Shown here: piece by piece, positions 35,401 through 42,649 of the stretch
Layout: every line of letters starts with the position of its first letter
How positions within the stretch are numbered: the first letter of the stretch is position 1
Source: Anaerocolumna aminovalerica
GTDB lineage: Bacteria > Bacillota > Clostridia > Lachnospirales > Lachnospiraceae
Reading direction: 5' to 3'
Assembly: GCF_900115365.1 (NCBI RefSeq)
Contig: NZ_FOWD01000018.1
Span: forward strand, 1-64,000
Length of the DNA: 64,000 nucleotides
Translations under genes and position numbers: made by a program
The notes under the pieces: model-generated
Told to the model about the DNA's origin: nothing
Databases searched by the model: none
Seen by the model: the letters and a program-made list of their open reading frames with translations, nothing else

Positions 35401-35446
35401 ATAGATACCTTATTATGTTATTATAATAACATAATAAGGTATCTAT
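35401..35446. repeat. Perfect 46-bp palindrome at the exporter promoter
   Basis: The two 23-nt halves (starting ATAGATACCTTATTATG) are exact reverse complements. It lies just downstream of the TGTAGAAA repeats as read on the minus strand, and a minus-strand TATAAT (35420-35425) sits near its centre. A dimeric or tetrameric repressor operator is the simplest reading; a cruciform or mRNA hairpin is possible too. Confidence 0.8.
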
Positions 35447-35485
35447 GCGGGGTGGTGTTGAAATTACTATATATTATTGTAGAAA
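35420..35485 (-). promoter_or_regulatory. Predicted LytTR (AgrA-type) activated promoter of the ABC exporter operon
   Basis: TGTTGAAA (35456-35463) and TGTAGAAA (35478-35485), period 22, with spacer TTACTATATATTAT. A minus-strand TATAAT at 35420-35425 lies 30 nt downstream of the proximal repeat. The layout matches the agrDB and protease promoters, and the GCGG/GGGTGG flank also resembles the protease site. Confidence 0.62.
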
Positions 35486-35715
35486 CATAAAGTGTGATTT
35501 ACTTACTAAAACATATCCTTGCTATATTAAAGTTGAAATAGTTCTAATTAAACCATATGTTAATCTTACAATTTATAGATAAAATTTAAGTATGGTATAA
35601 GATATAATCCAATTTGATTTCATATTGTTAAGAACCTTAAAGAATATGACTTAGATTTTTAGCTATTGAAAAGTTAACTCATTTTATATGCCTTAAAGTT
35701 TATTAAAATAAAAAA

Positions 35716-35739
35716 GATAGTATCCTTTCGGGTACTATC
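35716..35739 (-). terminator. Terminator after bofA
   Basis: GATAGTACC-CGAA-GGATACTATC on the minus strand, followed by TTTTTTA, about 130 nt after the bofA stop. Confidence 0.65.
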
Positions 35740-35867
35740 AAGTATTTTTACATTTTATACGGACATTTACTATACACTTAAACCGAATATGATCGATATT
35801 GTCCCTATATATCTTTAAAGATATTAATATATAATCCTTATAATTAAAAACCTACTACTTCCACTGG

Positions 35868-36140
35868 CTAAACAAAATAATAATAAAGCGCCACCCCATA
35901 AACCAACAAAAATCCCGGTATCCCAAGGCTTCCAATAGTCAGTGCCGTCAAACCGTTGGTACCAACTCCTAAAGCCAGTCCCAGTCCGTCTAAAATCATA
36001 TTTACTATGTATATTCCTACTAAGCCAGCGAATACACGAAGGCCAAAGTTAACTAGCAAATCCATTCTTCTTTTGATTAATCCAATTGCTAAAAGTATTA
36101 AACATATTATAATAATTACTATAAATATTTTACTTTCCAT
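35868..36140 (-). CDS. bofA: BofA-like pro-sigma-K processing inhibitor
   Basis: 90 residues, three hydrophobic helices, with the BofA pattern RVFAGLVGIYIVN in helix 2 and the glycine-rich GVGTNGLTALTIGSLGIPGFLLVYG segment that closes the family. In Bacillus BofA sits in the outer forespore membrane and holds back SpoIVFB cleavage of pro-sigma-K. Presence supports a spore former. Here it is divergent from yaaL, unlike the recR-yaaL-bofA order of Bacillus. Confidence 0.88.
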   Translation of the reverse strand: MESKIFIVIIIICLILLAIGLIKRRMDLLVNFGLRVFAGLVGIYIVNMILDGLGLALGVGTNGLTALTIGSLGIPGFLLVYGVALYYYFV

Positions 36141-36272
36141 ACTGTCCTCCTATCAAAATTTTAGGCATATTTTTCTAATTACTGTAGTATATTCTAGTAA
36201 ATCTTGGACTATACTATAAACAATAATAAATCTATTATTAGCTTATAGTAGTATAAGTAGAATGGAGTAAAT

Positions 36273-36488
36273 ATGAAGTTATTTTCAAAAAAGAAAAATC
36301 CAGAGGCCGAACTTTTGCTCAATGAAATTAAACGAACAAAAATTGCTTTAGAAGCGGCATATTCTAATTTTGAAAATGTTGTTGATCCGGACTTAATTGA
36401 TTGTTACATTTACGAAGTAAATGCAGCTCAAAAAAGATACAAATTCCTTTTAAAACGAGCCAAAGAGTTAGACGCTCTCCTACCATGA
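36273..36488 (+). CDS. YaaL-like DUF2508 small protein
   Basis: 71 residues, charged and helical (KTKIALEAAYSNFENVVDPDLIDCYIYEVNAAQKRYKFLL), matching DUF2508/YaaL, which is encoded next to bofA in Bacillus. Function unknown. GGAGT precedes the ATG. Its divergent orientation from bofA across a 132-bp gap is unusual. Confidence 0.82.
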   Translation: MKLFSKKKNPEAELLLNEIKRTKIALEAAYSNFENVVDPDLIDCYIYEVNAAQKRYKFLLKRAKELDALLP

Positions 36489-36639
36489 TATAATACAAAC
36501 GAAGTGAAGAATTTGCAAGCTTGTTTGCAGATTTTCAGCATAGTGGCAAGTTCATGAACATTATGTCCATGATATAATAAACCCTTTCATTAAGAGAGCC
36601 TGAAACGAAAAGGACCTTACAATATTATCATTCAATACG

Positions 36640-36686
36640 AAAAGGCGAAGAATCTCATATCATATAGAAATTCTCCGCCTTTTTAG
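36640..36686. terminator. Terminator between yaaL and the GH13 genes
   Basis: AAAAGGCGAAGAAT and ATTCTCCGCCTTTTT form a stem with one bulge and T/A tracts on both sides. It can serve both converging transcripts. Confidence 0.7.
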
Positions 36687-36696
36687 GAACTAGCCA

Positions 36697-36855
36697 CCCG
36701 TTAATTAAAGCAAGGCATTTTGCGCTTTCCTTCCAATATTTATCCAGGGAACCAAAACGATTTATACTTCTTACTAAATCATGGTTCTCCATTACCAAAG
36801 CCACATTTCCATCTGCCGGTACCGCCTTTTGCCATCTTGTCAATCCTCCGGCTTC
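36697..36855 (-). pseudogene. Remnant of a GH13 alpha-glucosidase
   Basis: About 50 codons read LTRWQKAVPADG, MENHDLVRSINRFG and YWKESAKCLA, which align with the region around the catalytic Asp of oligo-1,6-glucosidases (compare FNKWQNCFNEDGWNSLFWNNHD in the intact neighbour). Both flanks lose similarity at once. It lies just downstream of the intact glucosidase gene and differs from it (ENHDLVRS versus NNHDVPRI), so it is the trace of another GH13 paralogue rather than a tandem copy. Confidence 0.7.
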
Positions 36856-36902
36856 CAATACCTGCAAATTTAGGCGCAGGCACAATTTTCATGTTTGAAA
36901 AA

Positions 36903-38519
36903 CTAACCTTTATACATTAATGCTTCAAAAGGCCTTAATCTGCCTGGTAAACTTAAACCATAATTAGATATGAGAACCTCTTTCTTATCTTCGTATTCCT
37001 TAGGCAGGTTATATTCCACTTCATCTGCATAAAAGTTACAAACTACTACTATTTTGGTATCTTTTAATGTTCTGACATATGCAAATATATTTTTGTCTTC
37101 AGGAAGCAACATTTCAAAATCCCCATATACAATTACTTCATTGTTTTTTCTTATTTCTATCAACTTTTTATAATAATTATAAATGGAGTCCGGATTACTT
37201 ACCTGTTCTTTTGCATTTATCTCGGTAAAGTTTGGGTTTACCTCTATCCAAGGTGTACCGGTTGTAAATCCGCTATTTATCTCATCACTCCATTGCATGG
37301 GAGTTCTGGCATTATCTCTGCCTTTAGCATATATAGATTCCATAATTTCTTCATGGGTATATCCATTTTTTAATCTGTCCTTATACATATTAAGAGTTTC
37401 AATATCTTTATATTGATTGATATCTTTAAACTTAATATTGGTCATGCCTAATTCCTCTCCCTGATAGATATAAGGGGTTCCCTTAAGCCCATGCAGAAGT
37501 GTTGCCAACATTTTAGCACTTTCTACCCTGTATTCCTTGTCATTTCCCCATCTTGATACAATTCTTGGCACATCATGGTTGTTCCAGAACAGACTATTCC
37601 ATCCGTCCTCATTAAAACAGTTCTGCCATTTATTAAAAACCTGTTTAAGAGAAATTAAATTCAGGGGCTGCAAATCCCATTTCTCTTTTCCCGGAATCTG
37701 ATCCAACCCAATATGCTCGAATTGAAATACCATACTTAATTCACTGCCGTCTGGGTTAGAATACATTTTCGCTATTTCAGGAGTTGCACCCCAGCATTCG
37801 CCAACCGTTAACAAATCCTTACCACCAAAGGTATTCCTGTTCATTTCCCGGATATATTCATGGAGCATTGGACCGTTACCGGTAATTTTTTCATCCGGAA
37901 CTTTACCAAGAAGCTCAATAACATCCATTCGAAATCCGCCGATACCTTTGTCAATCCAGAAATTCATACATTTCCAGATTTCTTCTCTGACTTTAGGGTT
38001 CTCCCAATTTAAATCCGGCTGTTTTTTACTAAATAAATGCAAATAATATTGTTCCGTTGCTTCATCCCATTCCCAGGCACTGCCGGAGAAAGTAGAGCCT
38101 AAATCATTAGGTTCATGGCCATCAACCGGATCTCTCCATATATAATAGTCCCTGTAAGGATTATCTTTTGATTTCCTTGACTGGGTAAACCATTTATGCT
38201 CATCTGAAGTATGATTGGCAACCAAGTCCATAAGAATTTTTATACCTCTTTCATTTGCTTCCTTTAAAAGAAGTTCCATATCTTCTAAAGTACCAAACTC
38301 ATCCATAATATCCTCATAATCGCTGATATCATAGCCATTATCATCATTTGGGGACTTAAAAACGGGACTTAGCCAGATTACATCAATTCCCAGATTTTTT
38401 AGGTAATCCAATTTTTCAATAATGCCTTTCAGATCACCTATTCCATCCCCGTTGCTGTCATTAAAACTTCTTGGATATATCTGATATACAACTGAACTAT
38501 GCCACCATTTTTTTACCAT
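36903..38519 (-). CDS. Oligo-1,6-glucosidase/alpha-glucosidase (GH13_31 type)
   Basis: 538 residues, cytoplasmic (no signal peptide). The catalytic triad is Asp199 (GFRMDVIELL), Glu241 (TVGECW) and Asp316 (NNHD). The Val right after the nucleophile is the residue that, in yeast isomaltase and Bacillus oligo-1,6-glucosidase, goes with alpha-1,6 preference, while a Thr goes with maltases. It would cleave isomalto-oligosaccharides or branch-derived limit dextrins to glucose. Last gene of the starch block on this strand. Confidence 0.92.
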   Translation of the reverse strand: MVKKWWHSSVVYQIYPRSFNDSNGDGIGDLKGIIEKLDYLKNLGIDVIWLSPVFKSPNDDNGYDISDYEDIMDEFGTLEDMELLLKEANERGIKILMDLVANHTSDEHKWFTQSRKSKDNPYRDYYIWRDPVDGHEPNDLGSTFSGSAWEWDEATEQYYLHLFSKKQPDLNWENPKVREEIWKCMNFWIDKGIGGFRMDVIELLGKVPDEKITGNGPMLHEYIREMNRNTFGGKDLLTVGECWGATPEIAKMYSNPDGSELSMVFQFEHIGLDQIPGKEKWDLQPLNLISLKQVFNKWQNCFNEDGWNSLFWNNHDVPRIVSRWGNDKEYRVESAKMLATLLHGLKGTPYIYQGEELGMTNIKFKDINQYKDIETLNMYKDRLKNGYTHEEIMESIYAKGRDNARTPMQWSDEINSGFTTGTPWIEVNPNFTEINAKEQVSNPDSIYNYYKKLIEIRKNNEVIVYGDFEMLLPEDKNIFAYVRTLKDTKIVVVCNFYADEVEYNLPKEYEDKKEVLISNYGLSLPGRLRPFEALMYKG

Positions 38520-38709
38520 TTATACACCTCTAGCCTTTCTTTTTTTGTGTTTTTGCATACAACCTAAGCAAATTTTACCTAATCCCAATGGGATATAGAC
38601 TCAATGGGAGCTATGCCCAACGGGCTCAATACACAATGGATTTTAGACTCCATACCATACTTTTTGCCTAACCTTGGCAGCTCAAAAGCCTTGTTAAGGA
38701 TAACACAAG

Positions 38710-40659
38710 CTAAACTTCCAGCTTCTCAAGTTTAGCAAAAACTCTTAATAACTCACTGACACTCCAGGCCTGTGCAAAGCATCCCTGAGAAATCGTGGGG
38801 GTTTCTCCGTCATAAATTTCCGCAATCTGTCCGATACAACCTTCCCTCATACAAGGTTCTAAAGCTTCCAGCTGTTCTTTTACCCTTTTTACAGCTTCCG
38901 GTCTTTCATCATTTACTTTAAGATAGGCCAAATAATAAGCACCTAAAGGAAATGCCCATACTGTTCCCTGGTGATAAGCCATATCACGGTTAAAGAGTGA
39001 GCCTCCGTAAATGGCCTTAAAAGCCTTGTCATTCTTACTTAAGCTGCGAAGTCCATATGGTGTATATAAGGTTTCATATACCTTACTGACAACCAACCTC
39101 TCCTTTTCTTTATCCAATAGGGAAAAAGGCTGGGATACTGCCCATATTTGATTACAACGAATTTGATTATCCGCATCTTCTCCCGATACTAAATCCTTTA
39201 AGCAATTCTCTGATTCATTCCAGAATTTTTCTGAAAAGCTAACTCTTACTAACTCAGCAAGTTCTTCATACTGACTGTCTTCTTTGCCTAATAGTCTGGC
39301 AAACAGTCCCATGATTTTTAAGTCATTATACCAATAGGCATTGATTTCAACAGGTTTTCCATGTCTTGGGGTTGGTAAAATATCTTCAAACCGTACATCC
39401 ATCCAGGTTACCTGTTCCAATCCGCTTCCCGCCATAATTAAACCGTCTGTATCCATTTTAATATGATAGTCCGTGCCTTGCTTATACCATTTTATAATAT
39501 CCTCCATAATGGCGTATGCTTCCTCTACAAAGGCCAGATCATTACTTTCCAAATAATACTCATATACAGCACCAATAAAAAGCAGTGAGGCATCTACTGT
39601 GTTATACAAAGGGTCATTGCCGCCTTCCGGAAACATATTTGGCATTAAGCCTTTTTTACAATACTGCATAAAAGTACGGAATATACTTTTCACTTCCTCA
39701 TACCGTTTTGTAGAAATACAGCAGCCTACCATGGATATCATAGTATCTCTTCCCCAATCAGCAAAGAATGGGTATCCTGCCATAAGGGTCTTTCCTTTGG
39801 TGGAGTCTCTGTTAACCAAAAATTGATCTGCGCTTTTAACTAATTGCTTACCTATTTCATTTTTTATTCCTGACTGCTTTACAAGACCTGTCAGTCTATT
39901 ACTTTCATTCTCTATCATCTGCTCTATGGTAGCAGCAATAGAATCTGTACTATATATAATATCTAATACCTTTTCCTCATAAGCAGTTACGGTTACGGAA
40001 ATATTATGATTGGATGCAGTCACACCGATTGCTTCCCGTCCATCTCTTGCATCGTAGCCATAATATAAATCTTTTGTATATTCTGTATTAGAAGTGGTAA
40101 CTTTGCCATTGGTAAGATAATTTAACTTAATTCCATTACTGAATACTGCATTATTTTTATGTTCAAATATTTGATCTGTACTTAAAGTATCTCCTTTTGG
40201 AATAAATTGAAGCTGCGGTGTGATTGTTAATTTAACTTCCCGGTTCATGTCATTATGAATCACATAACGTATACCAATTGTATTCTCATCATAAGCCATT
40301 AATACAGTTTTCTTAATCTCAATTCCCTCTACCTGATATACCCAAACGGGATAATATTCAAACATAAATTGATTTAAATATCTATATCCCAGTTGGTTTT
40401 TAGCATGATTTACATATTCCTGACTGGATAAACTAAACTTTTCTTTATCCAATTCAATTACTTCATCCATTCTTGTAATTAAATGATACCTATGATTGGG
40501 GGCTACCGTACAAGCCATCAACAGTGCATGGTCATTGCGGCTGTTAGAACCAATCATTGTCAAAGAGGAATAACCTCCTAATCCATTTGTTATCAGATAA
40601 CAATTTTCCTGGCCTCTGTCTAATGTCTTCCAATCATTTTTTCCATATATAAACTTCAT
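38710..40659 (-). CDS. Glycogen debranching-type amylo-alpha-1,6-glucosidase (GDE_C, GH133 type)
   Basis: 649 residues with a beta-sandwich N-terminal domain (ITNGLGGYSSLTMIG and the RNDHALLMA motif) and a C-terminal (alpha/alpha)6 GDE_C domain (AGYPFFADWGRDTMISM, WMDVRFEDILPTPRHGKPVEINAYWYNDL, SQGCFAQAWSVSELLRV). It has no signal peptide. It would remove alpha-1,6-linked glucose stubs from maltodextrins or glycogen in the cytoplasm. Separated by about 190 bp from both neighbours, so perhaps its own unit. Confidence 0.88.
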   Translation of the reverse strand: MKFIYGKNDWKTLDRGQENCYLITNGLGGYSSLTMIGSNSRNDHALLMACTVAPNHRYHLITRMDEVIELDKEKFSLSSQEYVNHAKNQLGYRYLNQFMFEYYPVWVYQVEGIEIKKTVLMAYDENTIGIRYVIHNDMNREVKLTITPQLQFIPKGDTLSTDQIFEHKNNAVFSNGIKLNYLTNGKVTTSNTEYTKDLYYGYDARDGREAIGVTASNHNISVTVTAYEEKVLDIIYSTDSIAATIEQMIENESNRLTGLVKQSGIKNEIGKQLVKSADQFLVNRDSTKGKTLMAGYPFFADWGRDTMISMVGCCISTKRYEEVKSIFRTFMQYCKKGLMPNMFPEGGNDPLYNTVDASLLFIGAVYEYYLESNDLAFVEEAYAIMEDIIKWYKQGTDYHIKMDTDGLIMAGSGLEQVTWMDVRFEDILPTPRHGKPVEINAYWYNDLKIMGLFARLLGKEDSQYEELAELVRVSFSEKFWNESENCLKDLVSGEDADNQIRCNQIWAVSQPFSLLDKEKERLVVSKVYETLYTPYGLRSLSKNDKAFKAIYGGSLFNRDMAYHQGTVWAFPLGAYYLAYLKVNDERPEAVKRVKEQLEALEPCMREGCIGQIAEIYDGETPTISQGCFAQAWSVSELLRVFAKLEKLEV

Positions 40660-40721
40660 TTCTTATACCCATTGCCTATCGCATCTGCTACAGATTTGAT
40701 ACTGCCACTTAAATTGTGGTT

Positions 40722-40770
40722 GAAAGAATCATTTCGTGGCATTCATCCTATTATTTATTTTCTTTCAACC
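40722..40770 (-). other. Inverted repeat upstream of the debranching enzyme gene
   Basis: GGTTGAAAGAA and TTCTTTCAACC are perfect complements 25 nt apart, in the 188-bp spacer between the lipoprotein amylase gene and the debranching gene. It could be a terminator stem or operator; no T-tract follows. Confidence 0.4.
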
Positions 40771-40847
40771 TTTCAATGATGGGGCATGCTTTCCCATTTT
40801 TACTCCTGTTTCCGCCAACAACACAGAGTTTCCCCTTGTACTTTCAT

Positions 40848-42572
40848 TTATTTCAATATAACAATTGAATACTTAGGCATTGATACCACGCCCTCTGACA
40901 TTGTAACTGCATTTCCATCCACTGATAAGTATCCCCTGATATTTAAATCTATAAGACCCGCTTCTTTTAATGAAATGTTGGCCGGTTCTGTATTAATATT
41001 ATAAAGGATTACAATTTCACTGCCCTTATACACCTTTTTAACTGCACTGATATCTTTTGTGCATAATTCTTCAATTACACTCATATCTCCTCTTGCAATC
41101 TCCGGATTCTCATTACGTATTCTCACAGCCCTTTTATAATAGTTATAAAGGGATAGAGGATCTTTCATTTGCTCATCTACAGGAGGAAACTTCTGTTCTA
41201 CAGTGTCTGCATTATCCGGGGGAGTAGTAATTCCCTGGGTATCTGTAACGGACCACTGCATAGGCAGACGTTTATTTTCATCTTTGGTTCCCATGCTATT
41301 CATACCAATCTCTTCTCCATAATAGACATATGGGCTGCCATTCATAGTCAATAACATACCTGCTGACATTTTCATTTGATCTTCATCATTGACACATTGA
41401 GCAGATATTCTTGTGGTATCATGGTTACTAATAAAAGGAGCATCAATATACGCAGGATTACCCCTGCTATATTTCTCATATAAACTAAGCAAAGTTTTAG
41501 CAAAACTTTTACCGGAAGAAGCACCTAATTTTCTGGCTGCGTTTGTAATTAATCCATTATGCTGGGAAAGGGGGAAGTTAAATAAACTTGGGATTCCGCT
41601 TTCATAATAAGCTGCTATAGCCGCCTCTTCCTCCCAGACTTCCGCAACAATATAGGCATCCTCTTTCACACTTTTTACATAGTCTGTAAACCACTTAAGA
41701 ACTTCAATATTTCTTTCTTTTTCACCGGAATAATATTCTTTTGCCGCATCCAGACGGAATCCATCCACACCAAGGTCAATCCAGAATTTAGCCATATTCT
41801 CAATTTCTTTTCTGACATTTTCATTTTCCAATGCCAAATCCGGCATCTGATCCCAAAAAACACCCTCATAGTACCAATCAGAGGTTCCTGCCTTATAATA
41901 TGTCTTACTGCCATTGTAATCTTTCGTAAAATGATAGTATCCCACATAAGGGCATGTTTCTAAATCCGGTTCCTCTCCCTCTTTTAAACTTTCCAGATAA
42001 GAAACAGCTTCTATAAACCAGGGATGTTTTGAGGAGGTATGATTGAAAACAAAGTCAATAATTAAATGAATACCTCGTTTATGGCATTCTGAAACCAACT
42101 TTTTAAAATCCTCTAATGTTCCATACTGAGGATCAATATTGTAATAGTCCGTTACATCATATTTGTGATAGGTGGTGGAGGGCATAACAGGCATTAGCCA
42201 AATCCCGTTAAAGCCCAGATCTGAATCTGTTGCATCATTACCATCATTAATATAGTCTAATTTGGATATAACACCGTTAATGTCTCCAATGCCGTCACCG
42301 TTGCTGTCATAAAAAGAGTAAACGAATATTTCATAAAAATTGCGATAGTTATCATCGATTATATTTAAATCCTGTACGTAATCATAAGGAACAACCTCTG
42401 CCTTAGTATCGTCCTGTGACATTTCCACTTCCGGTGTGATTTCATCCTTCTTTTCCTTTTGGCTTTCCTCCTGACTTAAGTCAGGGGAATTATTTATGTC
42501 AGTTTTTTTACACCCACTTGCTGCCAAAACTACAATCATAAGACAGCTTATTAATAAAGTTCTCTTCCTCAT
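40848..42572 (-). CDS. Surface lipoprotein alpha-amylase (GH13)
   Basis: 574 residues. A lipoprotein signal with lipobox LAASGC (Cys21) leads to a Glu/Lys/Ser-rich linker and a full GH13 barrel: VDGFRLDAAKEYY (nucleophile), YIVAEVWEEE (acid/base) and FISNHDTTR (third Asp), plus the NGDGIGDINGV calcium-loop and a C-terminal beta domain. It would be anchored outside the membrane and hydrolyse alpha-1,4 links in starch or maltodextrin. It follows the pullulanase gene, separated from it by a terminator-like stem. Confidence 0.9.
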   Translation of the reverse strand: MRKRTLLISCLMIVVLAASGCKKTDINNSPDLSQEESQKEKKDEITPEVEMSQDDTKAEVVPYDYVQDLNIIDDNYRNFYEIFVYSFYDSNGDGIGDINGVISKLDYINDGNDATDSDLGFNGIWLMPVMPSTTYHKYDVTDYYNIDPQYGTLEDFKKLVSECHKRGIHLIIDFVFNHTSSKHPWFIEAVSYLESLKEGEEPDLETCPYVGYYHFTKDYNGSKTYYKAGTSDWYYEGVFWDQMPDLALENENVRKEIENMAKFWIDLGVDGFRLDAAKEYYSGEKERNIEVLKWFTDYVKSVKEDAYIVAEVWEEEAAIAAYYESGIPSLFNFPLSQHNGLITNAARKLGASSGKSFAKTLLSLYEKYSRGNPAYIDAPFISNHDTTRISAQCVNDEDQMKMSAGMLLTMNGSPYVYYGEEIGMNSMGTKDENKRLPMQWSVTDTQGITTPPDNADTVEQKFPPVDEQMKDPLSLYNYYKRAVRIRNENPEIARGDMSVIEELCTKDISAVKKVYKGSEIVILYNINTEPANISLKEAGLIDLNIRGYLSVDGNAVTMSEGVVSMPKYSIVILK

Positions 42573-42605
42573 ACCAATCCTCCAGCTTTAATGACTTCCT
42601 TTTAT

Positions 42606-42646
42606 AAAAAGAAGTACTGAAATGAGAGCTTTACAGTACTTCTTTC
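42606..42646 (-). terminator. Terminator or attenuator after pullulanase
   Basis: AAAGAAGTACTG and CAGTACTTCTTT form a 12-bp stem on the minus strand, followed by a TTTATAAA tract, directly after the pullulanase stop and before the amylase gene. Confidence 0.65.
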
Positions 42647-42649
42647 TAC

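Noticed and set aside
42606-42646. Riboswitch between pullulanase and amylase genes
   Set aside because: A single perfect stem followed by a T-rich tract is adequately explained as a terminator.
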